Shown: positions 25,214 through 38,252, numbered from the stretch's first letter. The stretch is 64,000 nucleotides of DNA from Heliocidaris erythrogramma (GCA_025617745.1 CM046856.1:34652208-34716207), one strand, 5' to 3'. Numbers and translations: made by a program. The notes: generated by a model from the letters alone, not told the origin.

Positions 25214-25953
25214 ACCATTTGACATGCGCCACACAGACACAACACAACTTGCCATCATATCTCTGCATCATGTATGATGGATAACAGTTGTCCAGTCTGG
25301 CAATTTACTAATATGTCTGTCTCCCTACCACTGTCTAAACATTCAAAGCCTGTGAATAGCATTAGCCTTTTGTTTGTTCCTCAACATGAACATCCATGTG
25401 CAAAGTGCATACACGAGCCTGATGTAGCCTGGTGTCCAGTCTTGGTCTTTTCTTCTTTTATCCCTTTTTGGGGGTTTTTTGTTGAAATTTGATAGAAAAC
25501 AAATATCTCATGTAGGATTCATATGGAATTCCAATGAGAGAATAGTCTTCCTCCGTCACCGCAGATTTGGACTTCCAAGATTGAAAGCTATATAATTTTT
25601 TTTTCCTTTAAAGCCTTGACAAAGCTGACATGGACCAGTTCAAGTACCAATTTTCACGATGTATGGATATTGCACTAGTTGGAGGGGGAAAAAAATGATT
25701 AATTGTGCTGGGTAATAAGTTTCTAGAAAGAGTTCTAATGCGCATGGGGGAAAAAAATCTATTGTGTGAAGCTGTAGGGGGCATTCTGATATCATCACGT
25801 TTGTCACGCAATGTCATATTTTGATGCATTAATTTTTCATGTATATATTCATGTGCATGTGTGCACAGTGCATGTTTGAACTGTGATCGTTAGGATTAAG
25901 AAGAGTTTTAATTTATGGAATTGGATGGTGAGATTGAAATATTATTTTCAGTT
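23243..25953. other. Intronic stretch, no exon seen
   Basis: AT-rich. Contains a 17-bp tandem duplication (ACCAGAAATCACAATCT, 24178-24211) and the longest homopolymer of the window (25183-25213). The short ORFs have no splice support. Confidence 0.5.
25183..25213 (+). repeat. Poly-C tract of 31
   Basis: Uninterrupted run of 31 C, the longest of more than a dozen C or G tracts of nine or more bases in the window. The exact length may be affected by sequencing. Confidence 0.9.
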
Positions 25954-26175
25954 AATAGACCTGTTTACTAAGTGATTCAAATTTATGGATGTTTCTTTCC
26001 TGGGGACCTAGTAACGAGGTATTCCATTAACCTGTTATTAATGAATGAACTACAATACTTGGAATCCAGTTTGCATACATTACTTGTTGCTATGTCTGAC
26101 AAGCCTCTGGCAAGCTTTCAGGTTATCAAGAACAACCTTTGTTTCAAAAGTATGCACTTAGTAAACGGGTCTATT
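25954..26175. mobile_element. 222-bp TIR element
   Basis: Ends AATAGACCTGTTTACTAAGTG and CACTTAGTAAACGGGTCTATT are inverted repeats with one mismatch over 21 bp. The interior is shared with 203-395. No coding capacity and no clear target duplication. Confidence 0.82.
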
Positions 26176-27891
26176 CAGGCGGCCATATTTTTGTAAAAGG
26201 TATATCAAAAATTTACCAATATTTTTTTCTTCACATATGATTTTAGACAGCAAAGGAATATTTGTTAGTTATTTGTTTTTTGCAAAAATAAAGAGTTTGA
26301 ATAGCTACCATTTACCTTTTCAGAAAAGCACTGATTGCTTTGCATTTTTGGTAAAATAAGAAGCACATGCTATCTTCAACTTCACCCATTCTTTTGTTGC
26401 TCTATCATTTGAATTACTAGTCAACACTGTGGGGAATGATAATGTTGGGTTCTGCTATTGAAAAGGAAACAAAACAAAAAAATCTTTTTTAGGGGGGCGG
26501 TTAGCCAAGCTACTGTACATTTGATTCCCCCTTTTCATGGTTATATCATTATAATTCAATAATGTGGTTAATGTTCATGCCATATTTTTCTCCTGGAGCC
26601 GTGATCCTGAAACTGAGATGGCCATACGGTGTGTGTATATAATGTACAGAACACCCTCCCTCACCCGGTGTACTAAGTGAAGCATTAAAAAACCCTGTCA
26701 TCTGAGAACCTCGTTAGCACATGAATGAAAAGAATTCTCTAGCAACGGAAGCATCTGTTTGTGTTATCTCAAACATGGATTGATGTCTATTTCAGGAGGG
26801 AGTTCAAGATGGCGTCCCGTTTTCCGATTTCCTGCCTGCCTGTGAGTGGAGAATGGAAATACTTTGGTTATTCTTGTCTGCCTTGTTAATAAAAGTTGCA
26901 TTTATTGAGCTATCCCCCTTATAAAGCATATCCAGAAAGAGCTACCTTGAACAATTAAAGTAAAGTAATTTTTCTCTGAAATGAGATCTGTGGGAGATTG
27001 GCATCCCATTTTTCTGCCTGATTTCTTGGATTTGTTAATTTCAGAATAGAAAAAACTGTAGATGGTCGTATCTGCCTTACTGATAATAGCTAGTATCTTA
27101 TAGTCAACTAAGGATTTCTTGAGCTATGTTCAATATTGATATATATGTCTGGTTGTAGAAAAGTTCAAAACAGCATCCTATATTTCCTGCTATATGTAAT
27201 ACAACTTGCCATTTCAGAATAGAAATAATTTTGATCATCTTGTCTGCTTTAGTGGTAATTATTGTTTTCTTCTCTCTCGCCTCCCTGGTTTAAGGAAGTG
27301 CTGACCATTTACAGGTCTACAAGTGTTAGAGATCATCAGTAATATACTCATCAGAGGGCAAGGAATTATATCACTATGAGTTAGAGAAAGGAGAAAGAAG
27401 AAGTTTTTGCCTTGATGGGAAATTTTCTTGAAATTGCTTTGATTTGATAAATTTGTGTAGCCTTACCTGTTCTTCTTTCTTTCATAAATTAATCTGTAGG
27501 ATACAATACATTCAGGGAGAAATTCCAATCGAGAACAGGTAGAGGAAGCATCCATAAATGATCACTGCTAAGCAATGCAGTTACACATTTTCTCCAATTA
27601 AATCTCATTTGTGATTAATTCAAATAAAACAATATATTTGTTCAATTTAGTTAAAGATATCAATTCCTGCAAGTGTTTTTAAACCATTTGTCTCATCCAA
27701 ATTCATGAATTTGGATGAAGTGAAAATGTGGTGAACAAAAAAAATAGGACTTTCACCCGGACCGTGAATCAAATCGATTATACCAATACCGCTCACCTCA
27801 TCCTTTGCGGTCTCCCCAAAATGGCAAATCGTGTCAAAATGTTTGCATTCTCTCTGGGTTTGGCAAGCTAGAATTCCACCAGGGAGACTAA
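26176..27891. other. Intronic stretch, no exon seen
   Basis: AT-rich unique-looking sequence. On the minus strand around 27760-27850 a TTTGATTCACGG stretch faintly recalls a B box, but no A box or tail supports a SINE. Confidence 0.45.
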
Positions 27892-28305
27892 CAGGGTGTT
27901 CAGACGCTAAAAATCTATACCAAAACGGTATAGCTATACGATGAAATTTTGCGTCTGAACGCTGACTAACGAAACGACGTATAGCGAAACGAGGGTCAGA
28001 GCATCGTTTCGAACTAGAACTCGATAAAGAATCACTGTTTCGTGTCCGTCTGAACGTATGGCGACCATAGAACGGTATAACTGGGCGGGGCTTAACGGGA
28101 GCGCGCGTGAAAGGTGACCTTTTACCTCTCTTCCGCGGATACCTCGTGATCATAACAACACGCGCAGCGGGAAACTGCGCATCTATACCACCTTTTTCAC
28201 GACGGTCGCAATATGCGTCTGAACGACCTGTTAGCTATACGATGATTCTTTATACGTCGTTTCTTTATCGAGTTTCGTATAAACTGAATAGCGTCTGAAC
28301 AGGGG
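27892..28305. mobile_element. CpG-rich TIR element with recurring GTCTGAAC
   Basis: Begins GGGTGTTCAGACGCTA and ends TAGCGTCTGAACAGGGG, inverted over the TGTTCAGACGCTA part. CGTCTGAAC recurs internally near 27951, 28048 and 28215 as well as at the right end, with its complement at the left. The element is far more CpG-rich than its surroundings. A 168-aa minus-strand ORF (27647-28153) runs across its edge and is not a gene. Confidence 0.75.
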
Positions 28306-31300
28306 TTGTTCTGATGTATTGTAAATATCAATTGCATTATGAGTCATCAGACAAGTGCTAATGATTGCAGGAAAATTCTTTATTGCAGAGATATAAATTC
28401 CTGAATTATTTTTCTCCCCTTTTATGTCAGCTTTTCATGGAGACAGACAGTTTTTAATGGACTTTGAGATGTTTTCTGGTTTTATAATCTTAAAAAGGGT
28501 GCACATTGTAAGTGCTCCCAAATGTTCTGATGTAAAATACTTCACGTGCCATGAGCCCCCATTCGCATTCAGATATATACTTGCATCTGGTCATGATTTA
28601 CACAAGTTGATGGTTACAGCAAAATAATAAAAATCAAGAAGATATCTTGTCACGCTTTTTTTTTGGGGGGGGGGGAGAATGGGGGCAGATTTATGATTCA
28701 TTTGTCATCTTTGAAATTAAGTGTAAAATCGTTTTTATTCTGTAAGAATTCTTATTTTTGTGTTTTATTATAGAATCCCAGGCTAACCCTTGAGCACATG
28801 CCAAACTTAGACACCAGGGGCTGCCTAACTTATTGTAAGTTGGGGGGGGGGGGATGTGGTAACTGGGGGCTAGTCCCATGCACTCGATGGAAACGGTTGT
28901 ATGTACAGCTGCATGTTCACCATGCAACTGAAACCACTATTGACAGACGAGGTTTATATAATGTAGCCCAGTGAAGAGAAGAATGTGCTGGGAGTGCAGC
29001 ATTAATGTGTTGATTGAGGCAAGAGAAGACAGTTTATCGAGTTCCTCTTGGCGCACTGAAGATTTCGTTACATGAGTATGTATGCTTTGTGTATTCTCAA
29101 GCATGGCTTGCTTCATATCAGTTTTACGCTGGATTGAGATGTGTGAGGACTTTTGCACTTGGATACACCCAAAATATTTTCCGTGTTAGGTGAAAATTCG
29201 AAAGTAATTGCTCATAAAGGAAGATTGTTGCCGAACCATCAAGCGCAATTTTAAAGAGACTTATAAAAGGAAAAAAAATAGTTCAGAGAAAAGGAAAAGG
29301 GAGGAGGATAAAGAGAGAATAATGTTACTTTCAAATTGTAGGGCAACTCATCTGGGTGGGCTCTGTAGGACTTAAACAACTTAAAAAGATATTTTAATAC
29401 GATTATGGCAAAGAGAAGGTGTTTTGAAAATGTGTGTACTAATAGGACAACAGTAAAAGCGTTGAACAGTATAAAACTATTGGGAATAAAAATGGAATAT
29501 GGAGAAGAGTGTCCATGTAGAAAGGATGACATTTAGACACAGACGAATATGAGGAGCGGGGGGGGGGGGGGGGTGTTCCCATCATCTGCAATATGCTAAG
29601 CCACCAATGTAGCAATGACAGACAACTGCTTGGAATTCATCTCACGAGTCTGTCATTGCCTTGCTCCTGCATGCGACCAAGGAGTTATCGCAGAAACTCG
29701 TTGATGCGACGAAGACATTTTACCTTTTGCTAATAATCTTTCCTCTAATTGAGAAGATAGACGGCTCTGGAGGTATGGTTTTCACCCTGAAGAAGCGTGG
29801 AGGATTGAAAGAAGACCCAATGTGACTTCCTCTTCGTCTCCTCTGGCGGATCAAGAGGGTCGTCATGCTAATTAGGACTGTCAGTTAGTACCTCCTTGTT
29901 GGAATCAGTCAAAATACTGTGAGTTGGTATCCTCTTTTCCAAAATTCGTTGTTCGTTGCAAGAAGGAACGTGTCTGCAGTGGTTAAGTCTCTGCACAGGA
30001 GTTGGTTCGCAAAACCAGAAAATAAGAGGTACTTCAAGTTGGGTTGTGAAGCAGTTAATGCACTGTCTCATATTGTCCCACTTTGCCAATATATGAGATA
30101 GATTGGCCTTCTAGGAAATGAAAGTGCTTTTCTGTAATACTACTTGTATATTATGTTGCAGTTGCATTACACTATTTTTAGTGATATTTTATATTTCTCT
30201 ATCTGAAGTGGAGGGTTGGGGTGGGGGTGGGGGTATGTCCTCATAAACAGGTTTGGGAGATGGAAGTTTTGGAAGAAAACTTGATGTATGTAGAACTAGC
30301 TTATGTGGTCATGTCACTTTCATTGATGTATGCATATTGATTCTCATTTAAGTCGCGCTGATCTTTTAAAAGGCTCTAGAAACCATCTTTATCAAAAAGT
30401 ATGGTTCGCAGAGTGTGTGGGTGTGAGTGTGTGTGAGAGAGAGAAGGAGAGAGAGAGAGGAGATATGGAAAATGAGGGGTGGAAGAGGGAGAGTGGAAAA
30501 ATAGAAAAGTAGATGTGTCCCTCTAGGGGGGTTTTGAAATATCCGAAATATCAAGTTTGCATGTGATTATTCTTTTATAAGGCCTGTCAATTCTCCTGTC
30601 ATAATTTTTCTTCCTATAGCGTGTGTATTGAATATTACGATGAATATAAATAAACGTAGCTGTCTGTTTAGTTGTTGAAACAAGACATTAAATTGAGATG
30701 AAACATGATATTGATTCATTTCTCCAACACTGGCAACACTACTTTATTATTATGTCCCTACTTTGTTTTCCTTCCCAAACACTTCTCGTTCCGGACCTAC
30801 TTTGTGAAAATGTCAGCAAAGTTTGAGAGGAGTATCACTTTACGTATTTGTTTCATTGGCATTGTTGAGATCCTGAGGTGTTTGGCTAGGGTTGAAATGG
30901 AAAGTGGTTTTGCCCAGGGATAAGTAGGAGAAAGTAGGTTGGCATTTGGATTAGAAAAATGGATGGAATAGAGATAATGGTAAAGAGAGAGAGAGAGAGA
31001 GAGAGAGAGTGGGGAAAGGAACAGTGTGAGAAGAGTAGAAATCAAAAGTGGAAAGAGAGAAATAGAGGGAAAAAGAGTGCTTTTGCATAACATATTTTTG
31101 AATAAAATAGCAATGTATTTTGAAATGTTTTTGTACCTGAAAATATATGGATTTATACTTCTGCCTTTTAGGAAATGTGGAAAAATCTATTAAAAAAGAA
31201 ATAAACAAAGAAAAATAAAAGCCCTAGTCTTACCAGTTAGCATATATATTTGCTCAAACGTTATCTGAATAAAACCCTGGTCTTGATAGGCAGTTATAAT

Positions 31301-33565
31301 CAGATTCCCCCCCCCCCCCCCCATAAAAAAACCAGCAAAAACATCAAAACAAAACAAAAACAGACTCAGATACACACCAAAAAAAAAAATCCAACACGCT
31401 CTCAGACGTTCGAAATTAATAAGAAAGGGGGACAAAGGAAGCGGAAATGTTACTATAGAAGGACATAGAAACCATATTCTAAACCTATTTTAGCTATTGG
31501 TGAAAGAAGAATACATTTCTCTGAGACATGTTGTCACCATGGAAACCTGACAAAGCCATAGTAAGGACATCTAATCATACACACGTACCCTGGAGAGCTC
31601 CTTTTACTCTGAGAGTAATTAGAAACGGAGAAATTCTAATTTTCTTACTACCTGTATGATGAATTAGTTTTTTCACACATTTACATGTCATGTATATGAT
31701 GGTAGTCTACCTCTTGGAAGTTTCAGGCTTTTTCTCAATTTTCGGCATAGTTGGGGGAAAAAATATGAAATTTTAAAATTTGTTTTGTAATCAGATTTAT
31801 TTGATTTAAATAAATTTGTTTAATTTTAAAGTTTTAATGCTAAATGTTTTTTCTATGAAGAAAGAAAAGGATTATTTAGTAGATGTAATATCAGACATTA
31901 TTGGAATACAAAAACTTTCACTTGGATGAAATTTTTTAGCCCCAAATTGAAAAAAAGTTTTTTTAGTCATGATTTTTTTGGCATCAGCCAAATCAGCAAC
32001 AAAAGTGTTGATTTGTTTTGTTGATTTACAGAATAACCCCCCCCCCCCAAAATGATTTAAATCGTGCCACCCTGTCATTAGTATCGCACATTTATTTTGT
32101 TAAAATACCAATAGGAAATGAACAGATGCAAAAATGAATTGAAAATTTTATTTGATGTGTTTTATAAAGACTCAAGTTAGATTCATGGACGCATGGTGGC
32201 TATGCCAGATATGTTACTGATTCCAACAAAGGAGCTGAAGTCTTTTTGTTTTTAAAATCATCAAAAAGGATAGCACCAATTGCGCGCGTACGCACATTTA
32301 CGTGCATACGCGCGTTTGAGAAAATATAGAAATCATATAGGATCAATTAAAATGCTAAAACAGTCCAAGATAAGTCATTTTCTGTATTTGGAACTTACGG
32401 CCATTGACGCGCACATGCACGGAAAATTTTGAAATGTTTAAAATGGCCTGAAACATGCCCAAAATCAATGATAGACCATTTCGAGCATTTTCAGATTTTG
32501 CGCGTGCACAACTTCACCGACGCGCACGTACGAGCACCCACCTTATGTTCAATTAATATCTTTTTTAATTAACTTGCATCATGCCAAATATGGTTATGTT
32601 ATGACTTTGTATTGCAGAGATATAGCATATGTTGGAGTTTTACAAAATGGCGCCTAGATGACGTCACAATGCATTGACTATGATGAAAAAAATTCTGTGT
32701 TGAGACAATAACCATATCTACCATTGTACCAAATTTGAATACATTTGAATAAGCCGTATTGGAGATATTGTGCTTACAAAAAAGTGGGTAGAAATAAAAA
32801 TAAAGAAAGAAAGAAAAATTCGTACAAAACCAGAAGGTGGTCTGTACTTGAAGTACAGCCCACCTGAATTAAACCAGGTCTAACTTTGGGTAAGAGCAAT
32901 CATATCAGGCTACGTCTCCTCTCAGTTCTGGGTCAGACCCGAGTCAAACCATCAATGTAAACAGAGTATAAGTGTCCCAGGTGTTCCTGGAAGCTCACTT
33001 CTACCACACGTTTGAAGGGGGAAATGAGCTCACGTTTGTACGAGTTGCCATGGTGATATCACATTGGTGAGAGATTGACCTCGATAGAGAGCCTGAGGGG
33101 CAGTATTTAATATTATTCTAAAAGACAAAGAACATAGTAGATATTCAATGAACATTCTCATGCGGTTGTCAATTGAATCACGAAATAAAAAGATGCATCA
33201 GGGATTTATTATGAAAGTAGATTCCACTATTATTACTTTCTCTTGCATAATATTCAGTAAGAGGGTAGTTACATGTATATGTCATTGAGTGTGTATGCTG
33301 AGTTTACATGTATGTCCATGTATCTTACCATAGCTATCTTTCTTCTTACAGTCTTGGGAAGATACTAGTTTTCTAAGAAGCAGTCACTTGATGCAAATGC
33401 ATTTGGAGATTTGCATTTTAATGACAGCTGCTATAAAACATTTTAATGGTTTTGTTTACAAATCTCTCTTCCGAATGATATGATATGAAGAGAGTGGCAA
33501 GATTTATCTGAATAAGATGTGAAGATACTGTAGCTGGATTATATTGGAGCTGTGGGTTATAGGGC
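28306..33565. other. Intronic stretch, simple repeats and C/G tracts, no exon seen
   Basis: Contains poly-G or poly-C runs near 28665, 28843, 29559, 31307 and 32038, GA repeats at 30425-30460 and 30985-31010, and a CpG-rich alternating purine-pyrimidine patch (32281-32535, listed separately). No exon with matching phase or splice sites could be identified. Confidence 0.45.
32281..32535. repeat. Patch with several alternating purine-pyrimidine CpG blocks
   Basis: TGCGCGCGTACGCACAT (32281-32297) and ACGTGCATACGCGCG close by alternate strictly, and further blocks (ACGCGCACATGCACG, ACGCGCACGTACG) follow within 250 bp. The first two are near-inverted copies. Alternating CG/CA sequence favours left-handed DNA; whether it does so here is inference. 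Probably part of a transposon running to about 32850. Confidence 0.5.
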
Positions 33566-33692
33566 TTCACTCTTTATCATCTTGTGCTATCTCTCTCTCT
33601 CTCTCTCTTCAACCTGTTTTATATCTTTTTCCAAGATTGAGAAAGAGAGGGAGAGACTTGAGATGGTGATAAAGTCTCTTTATCATCTTGCG

Positions 33693-33736
<44 letters not shown>

Positions 33737-34030
33737 AACCTGTTTTATATCTTTTTCCAAGATTGAGAAAGAGAGGGAGAGACTTGAGATGGTGATAAAG
33801 TCTCTTTATCATCTTGCGCTATCTCTCTCTCTCTCTCTCTCTCTCTCTTCAACCTGTTTTATATCTTTTTCCAAGATTGAGAAAGAGAGGGAGAGACTTG
33901 AGATGGTGATAAAGTCTCTTTATCATCTTGCGCTATCTCTCTCTCTCTCTCTCTCTCTCTCTTCAACCTGTTTTATATCTTTTTCCCAGATTGAGAAAGA
34001 GAGGGAGAGACTCGAGATGGTGATAAAGTG
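33566..34030 (+). repeat. Four-unit minisatellite with a variable (CT)n core
   Basis: Units begin near 33566, 33675, 33801 and 33915 and are about 109-126 bp; differences are mainly in (CT)n length. Each starts CTTTATCATCTTG and ends GAGATGGTGATAAAG, so CTTTATCATC pairs with GATGGTGATAAAG, and CT pairs with the GAGAGGGAGAGA segment. A 159-codon frame stays open across all units, but its SLSLS/KEREREL composition reflects the repeat. Confidence 0.9.
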
Positions 34031-34650
34031 AGAGAGAGAGGGAGAGAGTAAAAGGGAGAGGTTGAGGGAGGGAGGGGGTTGAGAGAAAGAATGAATTGTT
34101 TTGAAAAGATCAGTATTAAAACATGAATAAAAAAGAAAGAGAATGAGATGGGGAGGGAGAAATGTGAGGAATAGAGACCTCTTTCTGTTCTTCTAAAGAT
34201 GGCAAAAGAAGAAGAGTCAATGGCTAATGGATGGATTTGACATTACAAGAGATAAAGGGTATTGAAAGCTATGAGGAACATCAAGGGATAGGAAATTTCA
34301 AGGATTAGGATAACATGTAGCTGGCCCCTCTAGGGTTAGCTCCTTCTGTAAGTGCTTATTGATTTCAGACCAACTTGCACTTGGAATACTGTGGAGATTG
34401 TAAGTCCTCACTGCCACTTGTAGGTTTGCTAGAATACAGTATATATTTTGAAAGATGTTCTTGCTTCAGTTGAAGGGTCAAAGAAGAAAAACCAACAATA
34501 TTTAGTAAACCTCAAACTTTCTGCAAGCCTTTGTTTTAAAACATGCACCACTAGATATGGATTGACTGTTATGGTTCCCTGAATCTGTATAAAGGCTAGA
34601 CCCACATGTATTCTGAAAGCACCTGTTACAGAAAGAGTAATTGAAATCAT

Positions 34651-34776
34651 CCCCCCCCCCCCCCAAAAAAAAAAAAATAAATAAATAAATAAATAAAAAT
34701 TATAAAATAAATAAAATAAATAAAATAAATAAATTAAATAAATTAAATAAATAAATAAATTTTAAAAAAAATTTAA

Positions 34777-34807
<31 letters not shown>

Positions 34808-34991
34808 TTTAAATTTAAAAAATGAATAAATGTAATAATAACTTTACATGTACACATTAAGGTGAATCCTTTTATCTCGACCTATTGTTCCGATTCGCCT
34901 TGATCCACGTTCGCTTTCACCTTAACCGCCAATGTCTGTTGTGACGGAATAAACCGCATTGTTAGGATTCGCCTTAAGTCGCACATATGCT

Positions 34992-35027
<36 letters not shown>

Positions 35028-35170
35028 CATCATCATGATAATTATAATGATAATAATCATAATAATAATAATAAACAAAATAAAATTAAAAAATGAATAA
35101 AATAAAATGAAATAAAATAAAGATTAAAACAATAGATAAATAAATAATTTTTTATTTAAAACAAACAAAA
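34651..35170. repeat. Extended simple-sequence block (C tract, AAATA/AAT repeats)
   Basis: A C tract (34651-34664) leads into A-rich AAATA and AAT repeats, interrupted by a 121-bp TTAA element, then (AAT)n with CAT variants. No gene. Confidence 0.9.
34857..34977. mobile_element. 121-bp TTAA-flanked mini-element
   Basis: TTAA at both ends, then GGTGAATCCT at the left and AGGATTCGCC at the right (inverted, 9 of 10). TTAA duplication is typical of piggyBac-type insertion; the superfamily is inferred only from this. It sits within A/T microsatellite sequence. Confidence 0.7.
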
Positions 35171-35384
35171 TAAAACAAAGAGAGAAATCTAAGTTTTGCA
35201 GATAGTGCATGACGTAGGTCACAGAACCATTACTGGATGGAATTCAATATATTCTCATGATGGAACATTATTAGCATCAATCTAAGGACAATTTGCCTAT
35301 AACCATCAGACTAAAACCTTTCAGCTGTTATGACAATAATACTTTTTAGTAGCCCTGATATGAAAACAAAAAATTGTTGATGCC

Positions 35385-35425
35385 TTAAAGGGGCAGTCCA
35401 GCCTGACATGAAGATTCATTTCAAC
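35385..35425 (+). mobile_element. Single end of a TTAA element
   Basis: TTAAAGGGGCAGTCCAGCCT resembles the left end of the 44171-44780 element (TTAAAGGGGTACTCCAGCCT). No matching right end is found nearby, so this is a truncated or rearranged copy. Confidence 0.55.
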
Positions 35426-38233
35426 TTGCCCTTTAACAAACGACAATATACACGGCATAGCTTTAACAGTACACATGTAAAGTTTGGTATTATCATTTAT
35501 ATTGGGTTAACTGTTGCAAGGGTCGAACTAATTCTAGATTCATGTCTACCAAGGAACAAAATATGGTTAGAAGGGCCATTGCGTCTTTGTTTTGACGTCA
35601 GTTCATTCAAGAACCTGGAGGGGTATAGTCGAGGGAAGCACTGACGATGACATTTGATTAAATCTCCTCTCCGCTACATTTGGAGTCGTGGTACTTGTGC
35701 AAGTCCTTTTGTACTGTCTTGTCTGGGTGAAGTTATTAGAAGCCATTTCCAGTATGGCTTTATTGTCAATGGGAAGATTAATGTGTTACTGTAGTGTCAG
35801 TAATATAGATGTGGTCAGGGAACCCATCCTTTGCATCTAAATACAGTGGCATGTGAGTCCTTTAATGTTTTGCAATTGCAGCACCTATTCTAAGTGCATT
35901 TTAAGGTGCTTTTAAATGTCCTTTTTTTTTTTAATGCCTTTGCTACTTTTTGGCCACATTGCCATTTGTACTCTTATTTTTCACACAATAGTTCTAAACT
36001 ATGAAATTTCAAACATGTTGGTAATGAATATTATATGCATTATAAATACAATTTAATATTCCTTTTAGCCTAAATGATAAAATACATTTTACTTGCAAAC
36101 AAAGGTGACAATTCAACTGTCTGAGTCATTGAAGATTTATTCAGGGCCACAGTAGCCCAAAGTTTTAGTGGTGACAATATTTAAAAAAAAATTGTTTGGA
36201 GATATCTCTAAAGTTCTAAACTGTTTGAATTGTTTACCCCATTACTTTATTATTTGTAAGAAATTTGACATTATATTCTGTTGACAGTATATTTTGTCTC
36301 TTCTTGTAACAGAAATTAGAAATTTTGTAACAGAAATTTTCCATTCTATGTATATAGATTTGAATATAGATTGGAATATTATGTAACACTCTTTAAAAGT
36401 CATTTGTAGAAGATCTCATCGTAGCGTGGATGATGGCGAGTGTTGAACTAAGATCACGACACGACGAAGGAGAGTCCATTCACAATGTGAAAATATAAAT
36501 GTATAAAGCAACATTTATTGTAGAACATAAACATAGAAGTGGAACAGTTTTATATAAGGCTTGACTATGAGAACTCGGTACTACTTAATCAAGGCCTGTC
36601 CAGGCAGGAGCAAATGCACATCGGAGAAGTAGTAAGTGATGATAAAGTATCACAGTTGAACATACACATACATGTATATATATATAAAAGGCTTGGTATG
36701 AAGACTTGGTACTCCCTTTCAAGGCCCCGCACGGGCAGGAGCACAGCAAGAAGGAAGAAGTCCGAAGACTTAAAAGAACCCCCCCCCGATAACATAATTT
36801 CTCAACTATTTATACTATGAGGGGAAGTCACTGAACATCTAGGACCATGAGAATGAGAAGTCTCTTGTAAATATCCATTGCAATTACTTCTAAAGAGGGA
36901 TTACTCTTAAGATTTTTAATGACCAACTAATACAAAGGACAGGTTAAGCTGGTAGGTTTTATTGAGCTAGATTGATCCAAGAGGGGTTATTGTTCTGAGG
37001 TGTGCTTTATACACCAATTAATCCCAGGGAAGGATTACTAGGGGAATGACTTGTAATCAGTAACTTCTATACCAAAGCTTTGCTATTGGAAGTATCTCAT
37101 CAACTTTACACATGATATTACAAAACTGCATTTATGCATATTTGACTCTTACTTAGATATATATATATATCTTTATGAATCATAAGAGATAATATTGTAT
37201 ATCTTGGGCTGAATATATACAGCTCGTTATTGGGGTATCTCTATGATATCCTGTGTGAATGTTATTGGAGAGAATTGCCCCTTTGAGGAGGCAAAAAAAA
37301 AAATGCTTCCTGTCATAGATCATCCGAATCCGTTCTTTGTTTCCGCAACATGGCTTGCTGCCTGAGTGAGTTCAGTCATTGTGAATATCTTATTGTGACA
37401 TGAGTGCCAATACTTGGGGGATTTCGTAACACTCTGATAAATTGTTTGCCGATCTGTTTTGCTCCTGATGAAGGAAACTCATGATACGTATCGCTAGAGA
37501 GCCTCATTGAGTCATATTCGGCCAACGCAGTGCCATTGTCTAGCTGCCAATTAAGCATCTGATATTTTGGCAAGTTCCAACAATCTAAGCTGTGACTTTC
37601 AAAACAAAGATTGAAAGTAATTGAGGCTCCCTTTGCTGTGCTGTTAAGGGTGAGCTGCAAGTTGGACGTGAGTCAACTCTTTCTGTCAGAATTCCGATTA
37701 CATTCCAGACTTACTCTCCTCTTGTCTTAAATTCAACCTGTTATCAAACTCATTACTCTCCAAATCATTTAGCCGCAAATTAGCACAGATTAGATCAGAG
37801 ACATGTATTGATGTTGCTTGGTCGTAATTGTCTGCAACATGATGCTAGACCTTCCCTAGAACCGAAGGAGGGTGAACATTACGTCAATCCAATCCCATTC
37901 AGGGCACGATAATTAGTGGGGCCTGCCAAGGCGGCGCGGAGTTCCGCTGTTGTGACAGTCCCCCCCTTAAACACCTCAGACTTGTTTTGCAAATCCATGC
38001 ATTGCCAGTAACGTTCACTCCGTGACACCTGGGTGTGCTTGCTTCAAGGAGGAAACAACAAATTTGTTCTGATTTGTCGACAACTACTAGAGATATAACT
38101 TGGTTGATCGGGATTGTGGACAGATATAATTGATCTGCCGGGTGTTGAAATAGGAACTCTTTTTTAGGATATCTATTAGGAAGTTTTGAAGGTGAACAAG
38201 ATTTTTTTTTTCCCTGGAGGAAGAGAAACCATC
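35426..38233. other. Intronic stretch leading to the candidate first exon
   Basis: AT-rich DNA, then a more GC-balanced stretch (37300-38230) that would be the promoter and 5' UTR if the 38234 start is real. No strong TATA box is seen. TGACGTCA (CRE-like) occurs at 35593-35600. A small direct similarity links 36540-36600 and 36690-36740 (GGCTTG.TATGA.ACTTGGTACT). Confidence 0.4.
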
Positions 38234-38252
38234 ATGCCGACTGCTACAAAGA
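38234..38252 (+). CDS. Candidate alternative first coding exon (MPTATK)
   Basis: ATG in ACCATCATGC context, then six codons and one base before a consensus donor (A|GTAAGT). The exon ends in phase 1, exactly what the acceptor at 50724 needs: the join encodes [16 protein letters not shown]. The alternative upstream splice from 9368 gives TFTRGFKG at the same place, so the two N-termini would be interchangeable. The sequence upstream (about 37300-38230) would supply promoter and 5' UTR. A short ATG-to-donor stretch can occur by chance; the phase agreement raises but does not settle the case. RNA evidence is needed. Confidence 0.42.

Noticed and set aside
27760-27850. Possible minus-strand B box of another SINE
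   Set aside because: No A box at the proper distance and no tail.
27647-28153. 168-codon minus-strand open frame
   Set aside because: It spans the edge of a CpG-rich TIR element and unrelated intron; no domain pattern.
33552-34031. 159-codon open frame
   Set aside because: It is a translation of the CT/GA minisatellite; composition is repeat-driven with no splice or start context.
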